NCBI RefSeq assembly: GCF_000981385.1
Contig: NZ_LATZ01000017.1
Span: 1 to 64,000, forward strand
Direction: 5' to 3'
From: Bacillus sp. SA1-12
GTDB taxonomy: Bacteria > Bacillota > Bacilli > Bacillales > Bacillaceae
Length of the DNA stretch: 64,000 nucleotides
Part shown: one piece after another, positions 1-9,553 of the stretch
How the letters are laid out: the number at the start of each line of letters is the position of its first letter
Position numbering within the stretch: the first letter of the stretch is position 1
Position numbers and translations under genes: made by a program
The notes under the pieces: generated by a model
The model's database searches: none
The model's input: the letters and a program-made list of their open reading frames with translations, nothing else
What the model was told of the DNA's origin: nothing

Positions 1-1
1 T

Positions 2-913
2 ACACATGTTAAAGCAAATGCAAACAAGAGGAAGTTTATAAAAGAAGCTGTCAAAGCAGAAACAAAAAGCTATCAAACTCAACTAGAAGAAGAGATAAAC
101 GAAGATCGAATTGCACATGGAAAAAAGCCTTTACCCCCTCAAACAAAGGCGGAGACGAAAGAAATTAAAGTAAGCACAACTGATCCTGAAAGTGGCTATT
201 ATGTTAAAAATGAACGAGAGAAACAATTTGCCTACTCCTTTCACACAGTTTGTGACAATAAGGGATTTATACTTGCCAATCAAGTGACAGGTGGAAATGT
301 ACACGATAGTCAGGTAATAAATCCTCTTGTAGATGAATTGATTGAAAAAGTAGGCAAGCCTAATGCTCTTGCTGGAGACGCAGGATATAAAACTCCACCC
401 GTTGCGAAATATTTAATGGACAAAGAAATTAGACCTGTTATGCCTTACACAAGACCCCACACTAAAGATGAATTCATGAAAAAATATGAATATGTCTACG
501 ATGAATATTATGATTGCTATATTTGTCCGAAGGATCAAATACTTCCTTACCGCACAACGACCAGAGATGGTTACAGACAATACGCATCAAATCCAGCCAT
601 TTGTAAGGATTGCCCACTCCTTGATTCATGTACACACAGTAAGGATAAGAGGAAAATGATTCACCGACATATTTGGGAAGATAAAATTGATGAGGTTAAT
701 CATTTACGGCATACAGAAATGAATAAAAACATATACGCTAAGCGAAAAGAGACAATAGAACGTGTCTTTGCAGATGCTAAAGAAAAGCATGGCATGCGAT
801 GGACCACTTTAAGAGGAATTAAAAAAGTGGCCATGCAGGCGATGCTAACTTTTGCTGCCATGAATCTCAAGAAAATGGCAAACTGGGCATGGAAGTATCC
901 ATGCCCAGCCTAA
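2..913 (+). CDS. IS1182-family transposase, 5' part outside the window
   Basis: The frame is open from base 2, so this is the C-terminal ~303 residues of a DDE transposase whose start lies before the window. It begins with THVKANANK, which in IS1182-type enzymes directly follows the first catalytic Asp. The second Asp is in AGDAGYK and the Glu in [15 protein letters not shown] near the C-terminus. A cluster of cysteines ([17 protein letters not shown]) lies between them, as is usual in this family. An internal GTG at 284 is not the real start. A perfect hairpin follows the stop. Whether the element is intact cannot be judged without its left end. Confidence 0.85.
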   Translation, partial: THVKANANKRKFIKEAVKAETKSYQTQLEEEINEDRIAHGKKPLPPQTKAETKEIKVSTTDPESGYYVKNEREKQFAYSFHTVCDNKGFILANQVTGGNVHDSQVINPLVDELIEKVGKPNALAGDAGYKTPPVAKYLMDKEIRPVMPYTRPHTKDEFMKKYEYVYDEYYDCYICPKDQILPYRTTTRDGYRQYASNPAICKDCPLLDSCTHSKDKRKMIHRHIWEDKIDEVNHLRHTEMNKNIYAKRKETIERVFADAKEKHGMRWTTLRGIKKVAMQAMLTFAAMNLKKMANWAWKYPCPA

Positions 914-932
914 GAAAATAAAGAGAAAATGC

Positions 933-969
933 AAACCCCATTTCAAATCAAGGATTTGAAATGGGGTTT
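933..969. repeat. Perfect 17-bp hairpin at the IS right end
   Basis: Bases 933-949 and 953-969 are exact inverted repeats with a 3-nt loop. The hairpin sits 20 bp after the transposase stop and is followed by GTCTACGGTCTGACA, which looks like the terminal region of an IS1182 element. It probably stops outside transcription or folds the 3' end. The exact IS boundary is inferred. Confidence 0.6.
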
Positions 970-981
970 GTCTACGGTCTG

Positions 982-1010
982 ACACCTTTTTGCTAAAAAG
1001 GTGTTTTTTT
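982..1010 (+). terminator. Intrinsic terminator after the IS element
   Basis: A 10-bp stem (982-991 with 995-1004) around a 3-nt loop ends in a T run. Confidence 0.7.
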
Positions 1011-1202
1011 GTTGAATACCACTATGTTTATAGTCCAAAGTTGCTGTTAAACTATGATTTATCAATAAACTTAAAATGGCCTTATGGTATTATTTGGTAA
1101 AAGAGTCATAATAAACATAGTATTTTGAACCTTTTGGAAAAAAATAAAAACGATTATATTTAATAGGGGTTGAATTATAAGCAGAGGAGAGGAGACGGTT
1201 TT

Positions 1203-1540
1203 ATGATTGTTTTGAAGAAACGTTTTCCTTACACAAAAAGCGGTTTAAATGTTGATTTTATCATTATTATCTCCAGCAACAACAAGCTTTGCACAAGGGG
1301 ATATTGCACGACCGACATTACATAGTTTTACAGTATCAGCTAACTAAAGAGGCTACAGTTGGTGATAAAGTAAAGATTTCGGCAGATGTGAAAAATAATG
1401 TAAAAGGGATTAGAAATGTAAGTGTTTATTATAAAAATATAAACGAATCTCATGGTAAAGAAATTGCTCTCAACTATAACTCTATAACCAAAATATGAGG
1501 GTACCTTCAACGTAACTGATAAGCCATTTTGCATTACTTT
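1203..1540 (+). pseudogene. Frameshifted remnant of a small secreted protein gene
   Basis: A good ribosome binding site (GGAGAGGAGACGG) precedes ATG 1203. Three reading frames in succession give one plausible secreted protein. Frame one supplies the start MIVLKKRFPYTKSG. A second, open from about 1249, supplies a hydrophobic signal segment ending TTSFAQGD and then RPTLHSFTVSAN. A third, 1325-1498, supplies EATVGDKVKISADVKN and VSVYYKN. The text then shifts again to YEGTFNVTDK. The domain resembles an Ig-like exported module, and at least three frameshifts separate its parts. The TTG-initiated 69-codon frame at 1289-1498 is only the middle piece. Sequencing error is possible but less likely with so many shifts. 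Confidence 0.55.
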
Positions 1541-1876
1541 TACATTTTTCAATATTTCATAAATGGGTGCTATCTGAAACAAGGATAAGCGCCCATTTTC
1601 TATTTTGTAAATTAAGAATTTCAAACAAATTTTAACATAACTATAGACATTTAAAAATTACTCATATATATTAAACTTATTAATCCTATTTAAATACTGT
1701 GAATTAAATTATTCAATTTAACACGGTAACCACTTGTATATTAGAAATTAAAAAGATCGGTTTACAAAGCATATAAATAGAAATAAAAATTAATCAGAAA
1801 AAGGGACTATTTCAAAATAAAATCATATTATAAAGATATGTTTTTTACGTTTGGATAGTACATGAAGGAGATAAAT
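1541..1876. other. AT-rich intergenic stretch
   Basis: No gene, RNA or clear hairpin is visible here. The promoter of the following exporter gene must lie in its 3' part. Confidence 0.5.
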
Positions 1877-2779
1877 ATGAGGAAGTTAATCATCTTTGCT
1901 ATTGTTGGCTTTTTTGCTCAATTAATTGATGGGTCTCTGGGAATGGGTTATGGACTTACTTCAACATCACTATTAATGGCGTTTGGTGTAGCGCCAGCAG
2001 TGGCTTCTGCTTCTGTTCACATGTCCGAAATAGTTACAACTGCTGCATCAGGAGCTTCACATTATCGTTTTGGAAATGTAGATAAAAAAATGCTTATTAA
2101 GTTAATGATTCCAGGAGCATTAGGTGCATTTTTTGGCGCAGCGATCTTGAGTAGTATACCGGGCGATTTGATTAAACCGTATCTTTCTTTTTTCTTAATG
2201 TTAATGGGTATTTATGTGCTAACACGATTTTCGTTTAAACGGAAAAATTCAAATGAAATGGAAAAAGAATCAGAAGGTTCATCAACTTGGTATTTAGTCC
2301 CTTTAGGAGCAGTTGCGGGATTTTTCGATGCAGTTGGCGGCGGAGGTTGGGGACCAATAAATACGCCAACGCTTTTATCTATAAAAGGTGCAGTACCTAG
2401 AAAAGTAATTGGAACAGTGGGTGCAAGTGAATTTGCAGTTACAGCATCGGCTACTTTAGGCTTTTTACTATTTTTAGGTTGGGAACAATTAAATTGGATT
2501 TGGGTTTTAGCATTTATTATTGGCGGCGTCATTGCCGCTCCAATTGCTGCATTTCTAGTCCGTATCATCCCTTCTTATTTACTAGGTGTTGTAGTTGGCG
2601 GATTTATTATTCTTACGAATTTAAACACAGTTTTAAATGCTTTGGGTACTAGTTCTAAATTAACGCCTGTTATATATGGTATTTTGGCGTTTTGTTGGCT
2701 TTTTGCTATTGTATGGACAGTGCGAAATAATATCCAATTAGATAGAAGTAGTAAAACAAGTTTAGAAGGTGAGATTTAA
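1877..2779 (+). CDS. TauE/SafE-family sulfite/anion exporter
   Basis: This 300-residue polytopic membrane protein of the TauE/SafE (DUF81) family is predicted to move sulfite, sulfonates or related organic anions across the cytoplasmic membrane. It has about eight hydrophobic segments. The family signature GSLGMGYG is near residue 20 and its internal-duplication counterpart, FDAVGGGGWGP, is mid-protein. An upstream ATG at 1862 is unlikely to be used because the AAGGAG ribosome binding site lies inside that extension; ATG 1877 has ideal spacing. The gene stands alone with its own terminator. The substrate cannot be read from the sequence. Confidence 0.85.
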   Translation: MRKLIIFAIVGFFAQLIDGSLGMGYGLTSTSLLMAFGVAPAVASASVHMSEIVTTAASGASHYRFGNVDKKMLIKLMIPGALGAFFGAAILSSIPGDLIKPYLSFFLMLMGIYVLTRFSFKRKNSNEMEKESEGSSTWYLVPLGAVAGFFDAVGGGGWGPINTPTLLSIKGAVPRKVIGTVGASEFAVTASATLGFLLFLGWEQLNWIWVLAFIIGGVIAAPIAAFLVRIIPSYLLGVVVGGFIILTNLNTVLNALGTSSKLTPVIYGILAFCWLFAIVWTVRNNIQLDRSSKTSLEGEI

Positions 2780-2805
2780 AAAGTCGATTAAAGTGAATAT
2801 TAGCA

Positions 2806-2852
2806 GCAGCCCAAACAGGATATGTTCCATAGATTTCTGTTGGGCTTTTTCT
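2806..2852 (+). terminator. Terminator after the TauE-like gene
   Basis: AGCCCAAACAG pairs with CTGTTGGGCT and a T-rich tail follows. Confidence 0.65.
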
Positions 2853-3341
2853 TGTCTACACTTTGAAAGGACTTAATTATGACTCTTTGTATATTTTGAG
2901 TGTTATTGAAAGCATCTCAGTGAAGTTCATAACTGAAAATTCCTTGTTGTACTGACACACTCTTTTCTAAACAACCTTTTTTATGAAGCATACTAACAAC
3001 CACCCTTGCCTAAATCTATTCAGGAGAACCCGAATTTACTTAATAAAAAAGCATTAATACTAATGGGGCCTAAGTCGTTAGTAATTCCAACTAAATAAAA
3101 ATCATTATTTGAAATTCTTCCTCAACTAACAAATTCTTTTCTTTTTTGTTTAACGAAGGAGGTTAATTGAAGAGTGTATGTTCAGGAAAACTGCTCAGAT
3201 TGTTTAATAAAATAACTGTTTAAGATTAAGGGGGTAAAACCGATTTAAAAATAAATTAGCTTTTTATAAAGCTCTGGGATGAAATTTGCTAATAATTTGG
3301 TTATAGTAAATGTTGAAATCATTTAAGGATGAGGTAATAGG
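2853..3341. other. Intergenic stretch with one possible micro-ORF
   Basis: No conserved gene is seen in this ~490 bp. The only notable item is an 18-codon TTG-initiated frame at 3167-3223 behind a perfect GAAGGAGG. It is too short to support as a gene on sequence alone. Confidence 0.4.
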
Positions 3342-4601
3342 ATGTCAACAAAAACAAAATCGTCAAAAAAAATTGCTAGATATTCACTAATTATTATGGG
3401 GTTAGGTTATATTGCAACCACACCTGTAGATGATTCACTATGGGGAGGTTTATTACATGGGGGTTTTGAAGCTGGGCTGGTTGGTGGTTTAGCGGATTGG
3501 TTTGCAGTTACTGCATTATTTCGCCATCCACTTGGGTTACCAATACCCCATACAGCTTTATTGCCCAATAATCGTAAAAGAATGTCAAATGCACTTGTTT
3601 CTGTATTAAAAAATGACTGGCTTTCTAAGGAGAGCATTCAAGAAAAAGTAAAACACATTCCCTTTACACAAAAGCTAATTGCTGCTATTGAAAATCAGAT
3701 GCAAAATGATTCTTCCAGAAAAGGTCTTATTAATCTGATTAAGAAAACGATTGGTTACATAGAAGTTGAAAAGATTACACCATTCGTTAAAAAGCAATTA
3801 ATATCTACACTTTCTAAAGTTGAAATGAGAATGTTTTTTCAATTAATAAGCTCAAAGCTGCTAAATGAAAATATGGATAAGAAAGTTTTAGATCATTTAT
3901 TGAAAAAAGCAGATAATTGGTTAAAACAAGAACAAACCAGTCAGCGACTTGGGGCAATTTCAATGAATGTTATTAACAAGATCGAAGCAGAAGGAATGCT
4001 GCAATTTGCTCTAAATTCCATAAAAAGTTTACTTAGTGAGGAAAAACTGGGTAATATCGTGCAAAACCTATTACTAAGTGTTGTAAAAAGTCTGCAACAT
4101 GAGGGAGAACCAAATCGTGAAGCTTTAGTATTATATATTCGGAAAGAGATTCAAGCTATAAATGATAATAAGCAGTTATTGGAGGGAGTTGACAAATGGA
4201 AAAATCAACTTCTTACGAAATGGGAGCCTGATCAAACAATAACGGATAGTCTGCAACAAATTAAACAAAATATATTGAATATCGTAGATGACGAAGATTT
4301 TTTTGAGACTTATCTTATTCCATTAAAGGATCGTTTACTAAACATTTTACAAGAAAATAACGATAACATTGATAAGTGGATACAGAAACAAATTTCAGTT
4401 TTCATTGAAAATAATCATTCGCAAATCGGCAAACTTGTACAAGAGAATTTAGATAAATTAGACACTGAAACACTGATTGATATGGTGGAAAATAATATCG
4501 GAAAAGATCTGCAATGGATCCGTGTTAATGGAGCGGTTTGTGGTTTTATTATCGGGATTTTCCTAACTGGTGTACAAGCTCTTTTTAACCTGGCATCATA
4601 G
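3342..4601 (+). CDS. DUF445 family membrane protein (YheB-like)
   Basis: This 419-residue protein belongs to the DUF445 family, whose B. subtilis member is YheB. Hydrophobic segments lie at both ends: residues ~10-40 (ARYSLIIMGLGYIATTP and following) and the last ~20 residues (GAVCGFIIGIFLTGVQAL). A long, charged, largely helical middle lies between them. The N-terminal signature GGLADWFAVTALFRHP is characteristic of the family. Function is unknown; the architecture suggests an envelope-tethered helical protein. It has its own terminator and no obvious operon partner. Confidence 0.8.
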   Translation: MSTKTKSSKKIARYSLIIMGLGYIATTPVDDSLWGGLLHGGFEAGLVGGLADWFAVTALFRHPLGLPIPHTALLPNNRKRMSNALVSVLKNDWLSKESIQEKVKHIPFTQKLIAAIENQMQNDSSRKGLINLIKKTIGYIEVEKITPFVKKQLISTLSKVEMRMFFQLISSKLLNENMDKKVLDHLLKKADNWLKQEQTSQRLGAISMNVINKIEAEGMLQFALNSIKSLLSEEKLGNIVQNLLLSVVKSLQHEGEPNREALVLYIRKEIQAINDNKQLLEGVDKWKNQLLTKWEPDQTITDSLQQIKQNILNIVDDEDFFETYLIPLKDRLLNILQENNDNIDKWIQKQISVFIENNHSQIGKLVQENLDKLDTETLIDMVENNIGKDLQWIRVNGAVCGFIIGIFLTGVQALFNLAS

Positions 4602-4683
4602 TATCCTTTAATACCAATTAGGGGTGCGTTCAATAATAAACTTGAGATGTTTTTCTCTTTTTAAGTTAAGATAATAATTTAAG

Positions 4684-4720
4684 CCTGTATAGAGTTCATT
4701 ATTCTATACAGGTTTTTTAT
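4684..4720 (+). terminator. Terminator after the DUF445 gene
   Basis: CCTGTATAGA pairs exactly with TCTATACAGG and is followed by TTTTTTA. Confidence 0.85.
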
Positions 4721-4906
4721 GGCTCGGTTATTTTCACGAGAAACTCAGCGGTGATCATAAAACAACTTAGACTAATTCCTTCTTACATTATGAAGCATAT
4801 CGATATAAAACGTTGCCTAAGTGTCTCTTACTATCAAATTAAGAATAAAAAATCATATGCCACAAACAATATAAATAATTAAGGCTACAAAAACAGGAGG
4901 GATCAC

Positions 4907-5452
4907 ATGGTAAATGTATGGGAAACAGTTATGGATGCTATGAAATCCATGACAAATCAAGATAAAGATCAGCCTCTTCATGTCGGTGAAGTGATGTCAT
5001 GCTGGATTTATTTAGCAGGCCTTGAATTAGCTAAAGTTTCTGTACAATCAGGGATTAATACCACGACGGATAAAGAACTAAAGGCAATACTTGAAGAAGA
5101 TTTGAAACTAGGAACAAGCCAAAGGCAACGACTCCATGATTTTATGATAAAGGAAGGAATTCCATTACCTTCTGCTCCTGAAGATATGCCTATATCAGAC
5201 TCTAACAGTATTCCTCTTGGTGTTAAATTAACGGATGATGTACTTGCAAACGAATTATCTTTAAAAATTGTCAGCTTAATCATGCGTGCAGCTGGTGCTG
5301 CTTCAGAATCAATCCGTACAGATGTAGGTTTATTGTTTATTCAGTTTCAAGCAGAAAAATTAGCTTTCGCAACTAGATTAAAACATTTAATGCGCAAACG
5401 AGGGTGGATTAAAATGCCTCCATTTTACGTCCAGCCTTCTAATAACCATTAA
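4907..5452 (+). CDS. DUF3231 family protein
   Basis: This 181-residue soluble protein resembles a half-length DUF3231 unit. Family members often contain two ferritin-like helical bundles, and this one has a single bundle. Recognisable segments are LHVGEVMSCWIYLAGLE near residue 25 and the helical FQAEKLAFATRLKHLMRKRGW near the C-terminus, followed by the proline-rich end PPFYVQP. The AGGAGGGATCAC ribosome binding site is strong. Function is unknown; members are abundant in spore-forming Bacilli. Confidence 0.75.
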   Translation: MVNVWETVMDAMKSMTNQDKDQPLHVGEVMSCWIYLAGLELAKVSVQSGINTTTDKELKAILEEDLKLGTSQRQRLHDFMIKEGIPLPSAPEDMPISDSNSIPLGVKLTDDVLANELSLKIVSLIMRAAGAASESIRTDVGLLFIQFQAEKLAFATRLKHLMRKRGWIKMPPFYVQPSNNH

Positions 5453-5510
5453 GCTAACAATGAAGCAAAAACAATCAAGGGCAAATTTTAGATTTTCACT
5501 TAAAAATCAT

Positions 5511-5555
5511 AAACGCCAAACCCATAGGATTCAAGGGATTGGCGTTTTATTTTTT
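5511..5555 (+). terminator. Terminator after the DUF3231 gene
   Basis: AAACGCCAA pairs with TTGGCGTTT; a T-rich tail follows. Confidence 0.8.
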
Positions 5556-5656
5556 GTGATTTAAGCGGTATTTTCCTTATGATTGCTAACTAAAATCATT
5601 CATTTGAACCAATTTTGAAATGTTGAATACAATGGAAAAAACGAAAGGGAATCATT

Positions 5657-5827
5657 ATGCTTATACTACTGATTTATATGATCATCGGTGTTTTTTATTC
5701 TGTTTATAAAATCAATGAGTTAAAGCGTTATGAGATCGTCCTGACAAGTTTGTTATGGCCATTGGATGTATTATTAAATTATATTAAGCTTGTAGATAAG
5801 ATAAAAAGAAATAATAACAGAATATAA
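5657..5827 (+). CDS. Small membrane protein, 56 aa
   Basis: ATG 5657 is preceded by AAAGGGAA at good spacing. The product begins MLILLIYMIIGVFYSVYK, a single transmembrane segment, followed by a second hydrophobic stretch (IVLTSLLWPLDVLLNYIK) and a basic tail KIKRNNNRI. A short hairpin (5828-5846) follows directly. No family is recognised; it is probably an inner-membrane microprotein. Confidence 0.6.
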   Translation: MLILLIYMIIGVFYSVYKINELKRYEIVLTSLLWPLDVLLNYIKLVDKIKRNNNRI

Positions 5828-6062
5828 GCCCTCAAGGTGAGGGCTTATTAATTTAATGGAATATGTAAAAACGATAAAAGTATACCATAAATATATTATG
5901 TAAACAAAGAGAAATACATAAATAATCGTTAAATTTATTCTATTCATACATGCAAAATGTTTACATTTAGATTAAAAAGGGAAGAATATTCTGGTGTTCG
6001 TGATGTTCGCATGATAAGATGATGAACGTAGAATCTAGTCAGGTGTGAAAGAGTGATTGTTA

Positions 6063-7001
6063 TTGGAAAAAAGGAAGCTCGTCGTCATCATTGGTCCAAC
6101 AGCAGTTGGAAAAACAAAATTAAGCATTGATTTAGCTCATCGACTAAATGCAGAAATTATCAGCGGAGATTCAATGCAAATTTACAAGGGGATGGATATC
6201 GGTACAGCAAAAATAACAAAAGAAGAAATGAGTGGCATACGTCATCATTTACTTGATATTAAACATCCTGATGAAGATTATTCAGCAGCTGAATTTCAAG
6301 CAACTGTTCGACCTTTAATTGAAGAAATAGCAAATCAGGGGAAAACACCGATGATTGTGGGTGGAACAGGCTTATACATACAATCAGTTTTATTTGATTA
6401 TCAATTTACAGAAACACCGTCAGATCCTGTTTTTAGGACAAAGCTTGAATTAGATCTTTTAGAAAAAGGAGAACATGCCATACATCAAATGCTTGAAAAA
6501 GTCGATCCTGAAGCAGCTAGTAAAATTCATCCAAACAATAGCAGAAGGGTAATAAGGGCTCTGGAAATTTACCATTGTACAAATAAAAAAATGTCTGATT
6601 TTATAGGGGGACAAAAACAGGAGCTCCTCTATAATACAGCTTTAATTGGGTTGACAATGGATCGTGAGGTATTGTATAACCGTATCAATCAAAGAGTTGA
6701 GCTTATGGTGAAACAAGGATTAGTTGAAGAGGTTAAGCGCCTTTATGAAAATGGAATCCGTGAAACCCAAGCGATTCAAGCAATCGGTTATAAAGAACTT
6801 TATGACTATTTTGATGGGAAAATATCGTATGATCAAGCAATTGATACGTTAAAGCAAAATTCAAGAAGATATGCAAAACGACAGTTGACATGGTTTCGAA
6901 ATAAGATGGATGTCGAGTGGTTTGATATGACTCCACCTATTAATCATGATGAAATGGTAGATGAAATTTTTACATATATAGCAGGAAAGCATCAACTTTA
7001 A
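6063..7001 (+). CDS. miaA: tRNA dimethylallyltransferase MiaA
   Basis: MiaA transfers a dimethylallyl group to the N6 of A37 in tRNAs that read UNN codons, the first step towards ms2i6A. The product is ~312 residues, the usual length. The P-loop GPTAVGKT is at residues ~11-18, followed by ISGDSMQIYKGMDIGTAK, the prenyl-site segment GGTGLYIQSVL, and the RRYAKRQLTWFRN C-terminal motif. TTG 6063 fits the GAGTG ribosome binding site better than TTG 6057. It lies just upstream of hfq, as in B. subtilis. Confidence 0.95.
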   Translation: MEKRKLVVIIGPTAVGKTKLSIDLAHRLNAEIISGDSMQIYKGMDIGTAKITKEEMSGIRHHLLDIKHPDEDYSAAEFQATVRPLIEEIANQGKTPMIVGGTGLYIQSVLFDYQFTETPSDPVFRTKLELDLLEKGEHAIHQMLEKVDPEAASKIHPNNSRRVIRALEIYHCTNKKMSDFIGGQKQELLYNTALIGLTMDREVLYNRINQRVELMVKQGLVEEVKRLYENGIRETQAIQAIGYKELYDYFDGKISYDQAIDTLKQNSRRYAKRQLTWFRNKMDVEWFDMTPPINHDEMVDEIFTYIAGKHQL

Positions 7002-7040
7002 TCGAATTAAAAAGGTATAGAGAAAAGAGGAGGACGAAAC

Positions 7041-7265
7041 ATGAAACAAACAATAAACATTCAAGACCAATTTCTTAACCAATTGCGCAAGGACAGTACA
7101 TTTGTGACTGTGTTTTTACTTAATGGATTCCAATTAAGAGGCCTTGTTAAAGGCTTTGACAATTTTACGGTTCTTTTAGAAACAGAGGGGAAGCAACAGC
7201 TTATTTACAAGCATGCTATTTCAACTTTTTCTCCGCAAAAAAATATTCAGTTAGAACTTGAATAA
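7041..7265 (+). CDS. hfq: RNA chaperone Hfq
   Basis: At 74 residues this is a typical short Bacillus Hfq, lacking the long C-terminal tail of enterobacterial proteins. Sm1 contains [20 protein letters not shown] and Sm2 contains [11 protein letters not shown]. The hexameric ring would bind A-rich and U-rich RNA. The gene follows miaA after 39 bp with an AGGAGG site and ends at a strong terminator. Confidence 0.97.
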   Translation: MKQTINIQDQFLNQLRKDSTFVTVFLLNGFQLRGLVKGFDNFTVLLETEGKQQLIYKHAISTFSPQKNIQLELE

Positions 7266-7273
7266 AAACAAAT

Positions 7274-7312
7274 AAAGAGAGCTGATCGATAAAGATCAGC
7301 TCTCTTTTATTT
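7274..7312 (+). terminator. Terminator of miaA-hfq
   Basis: A 14-bp perfect stem (7274-7287 with 7294-7307) is followed by a T-rich run. Confidence 0.9.
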
Positions 7313-7484
7313 GTTTCAAGAAACACCTCCAACAAAATATATTCTTTAAAAAACTATACTCAACTGTGGTAAATCTCAACTAATTGAAATATAAATAAAG
7401 GAATGAATATTTCTTGGGAAAGCGCAGGAATCAACATTTTCTTCTGTTTTTCGTCAAATGTTATCGATTGTGAGGTGAACATCT

Positions 7485-8465
7485 TTGGAACAAGATCGAG
7501 CAGTCACTTATAAAACGAATGGACAGATTAATATCATCCTAAATAATCAAACAAATGAAAAAGCCGTTGACAAAGTCAGCTCATCTTCCTATGATTTGAA
7601 GATTCCAAAAGTTGAAAGTAAACATACGATTCTTAAAGAAATAGAGGACGAAATGGGTACTCTTGTTGGAATGAATGAAATGAAACGAATGATTAAGGAA
7701 ATATATGCTTGGATTTTTATCAATAAAAAGCGCGAAGAACAAGGATTAAAAGCGGGAAAACAAGCTCTCCACATGATGTTTAAAGGAAATCCCGGCACAG
7801 GAAAAACAACTGTAGCTCGATTAATAGGAAAATTATTCTTTCAAATGAACGTTTTGTCGAAGGGGCACCTGATTGAGGCAGAAAGAGCAGATTTAGTAGG
7901 GGAATACATTGGTCATACTGCTCAAAAAACCCGTGATCTTATTAAAAAATCACTTGGAGGAATTCTGTTTATCGATGAAGCATACTCACTTGCCAGAGGC
8001 GGCGAGAAGGATTTTGGAAAAGAAGCAATTGATACGCTTGTTAAACATATGGAGGATAAACAGCATGATTTTGTCTTAATTCTAGCCGGCTATCCTAGGG
8101 AAATGGAAAATTTTTTATCTCTTAACCCTGGCTTGCTATCAAGATTTCCGATAGTTGTTGATTTTCCTGATTATTCTGTTGATGATTTAATGGAGATATC
8201 CTCAAGAATGCTAGCAGAAAAAGAATATCGATTTAATGAGGATGCAACAGTCAAATTAAAAGAGCATCTCATGAGTGTGAAAGCAATCACACATCCTGCA
8301 AAATTTAGTAATGGTCGGTATGTTCGAAATATTATTGAGAAGTCAATTCGTTCGCAAGCAATGCGTTTATTGCTTACAGACAAATATAAACGTGATGATC
8401 TGTTAACCATTAAAGGTCAGGATTTAGTCATAACAGATGAAAAGACAAACCTTTCCCAATCTTAA
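7485..8465 (+). CDS. spoVK: Stage V sporulation protein K (CbxX/CfqX-type AAA ATPase)
   Basis: This 326-residue AAA ATPase matches SpoVK in length and gene order (after hfq). Walker A GNPGTGKT is at ~101-108, Walker B LFIDEAY at ~161-167 and an arginine-finger region LLSRFP downstream. In B. subtilis spoVK is expressed in the mother cell and is needed for spore maturation. The start is TTG 7485 behind GAGGTG. The N-terminal ~60 residues are poorly conserved, as is usual. Confidence 0.92.
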   Translation: MEQDRAVTYKTNGQINIILNNQTNEKAVDKVSSSSYDLKIPKVESKHTILKEIEDEMGTLVGMNEMKRMIKEIYAWIFINKKREEQGLKAGKQALHMMFKGNPGTGKTTVARLIGKLFFQMNVLSKGHLIEAERADLVGEYIGHTAQKTRDLIKKSLGGILFIDEAYSLARGGEKDFGKEAIDTLVKHMEDKQHDFVLILAGYPREMENFLSLNPGLLSRFPIVVDFPDYSVDDLMEISSRMLAEKEYRFNEDATVKLKEHLMSVKAITHPAKFSNGRYVRNIIEKSIRSQAMRLLLTDKYKRDDLLTIKGQDLVITDEKTNLSQS

Positions 8466-8794
8466 AAGGATGTAAAACCCTACTTCAAGATTTGGTAGGG
8501 AATTATGAAAAGAAGAGGGGAAAAACGACAATAAATATCCGCTGGATTGTTGTCTTCCACTGGTATTGCCGCACAATGTGCTGGTTTAAGCGGGATAATC
8601 GTCCCGTCCTGTGGCAAAGTCAGTACTTGTAATCCTGTACTTCGAAAAAACCCTATTTATAAAAGTCTCATTTCGTAAAAAAATGTGAAGAGGCTGTCTT
8701 AAGAAAGTGGGATATACCCAATTTATAAGACAGCCTCGTTCCGTTTTTGCCATTAAGTTGATGATAAAAGGCTTCTGCCTGCATTTCATCTTAA
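8466..8794. repeat. Intergenic stretch: decayed repeat plus shared convergent terminator
   Basis: No gene is supported. Bases ~8535-8635 contain a degenerate copy of a dispersed repeat: GTCCTGTGGCAA (8606-8617) followed by ACTTGTA, also found at 23156-23180. The rest is a hairpin used by both flanking genes. Confidence 0.5.
8690..8737. terminator. Bidirectional GGCTGTCTTA-type terminator
   Basis: GAGGCTGTCTTA (8690-8701) pairs perfectly with TAAGACAGCCTC (8726-8737). It lies between spoVK (+) and the holin-like gene (-). The same stem sequence recurs near 21610 and 22404. Confidence 0.7.
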
Positions 8795-9130
8795 TTATTT
8801 TTCATCAGGTGGAAATCTCCGGTATGGTTCTGTATCCACAAATGATTGATCAGATTGATCAGCTACTTGATTTTTCTTCTCTTGTTCTTGACAGCCGATT
8901 TCGTTTTCTGAAGGAGTTTTTGCAGAACTTGAAGATGGTGGTGTTTTTGCATTAAAGAAGCCTTTACCATTTTCTGGGTTTGAAATAATCCCCAATGCAG
9001 CTAATATTCCCAAAATCCCTGTTACATATGTTTCCCAGCGAGTTAAATCAATTTGATAGCCAAGATCCTTTAAGACCATATATAAAACAGATGCTATTGA
9101 CACCCATAATCCGTAATTTTTCCATTTCAT
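8795..9130 (-). CDS. Phage holin-like small membrane protein
   Basis: This 111-residue product has two hydrophobic segments, WVSIASVLYMVLKDLGYQI (~9-27) and YVTGILGILAALGIISNP (~35-52). The ALGIISNPENGKGF turn resembles the phi-LC3/Phage_holin_1 family. The C-terminal ~55 residues are hydrophilic and low-complexity (SSSSAK, QEQEKKNQ), longer than in classic holins. A good AAAGGTG site precedes the ATG. No endolysin or phage structural gene is nearby. It is inserted between spoVK and hflX, which are adjacent in B. subtilis. Confidence 0.6.
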   Translation of the reverse strand: MKWKNYGLWVSIASVLYMVLKDLGYQIDLTRWETYVTGILGILAALGIISNPENGKGFFNAKTPPSSSSAKTPSENEIGCQEQEKKNQVADQSDQSFVDTEPYRRFPPDEK

Positions 9131-9553
9131 TGATCTTTCACACCTTTCAAAAAGGAATGATCATTTTTATCCCTTCTTTCCGGTACGATAACACCCACCT
9201 TTAAAAATCCAGAGAAGATAAGTGAAGGTAAACTGCCCGAAAAGATGCAATAAGATGCTAAGCAACAGGGGAGAAATCTCAAAAATTGAAGACTCACTTT
9301 ATATTATTCTGTTAAATTAAAACCGTGAACATATTTCAACTGAAAAACCTTAAAATTGCTTGATTTTTAGATTCTGTAGTTAAAGATACAGCCTGGAATT
9401 ATAGATCATATTGCATTAAGATGTTGAGTGATATACAAATAGCATGAAATCTGCTAACTTCGTTCGAAAAAAGCTATAGAAATTCGCGTTGGAAACGCTT
9501 TCAAAAATGCTGTGACGATGTTAAAATACGAGGTATAAGAAGGAGTGATCAGG
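9131..9553. other. Intergenic stretch, nothing clear
   Basis: No gene is seen. The segment GGTAAACTGCC near 9226 also occurs near 23791 and may be a trace of a dispersed repeat. Confidence 0.4.

Noticed and set aside
2212-2568. 118-codon minus-strand frame
   Set aside because: Lies wholly inside the TauE/SafE gene and shows no domain.
8586-8789. 67-codon minus-strand frame across a terminator
   Set aside because: Runs through a repeat remnant and a hairpin terminator.
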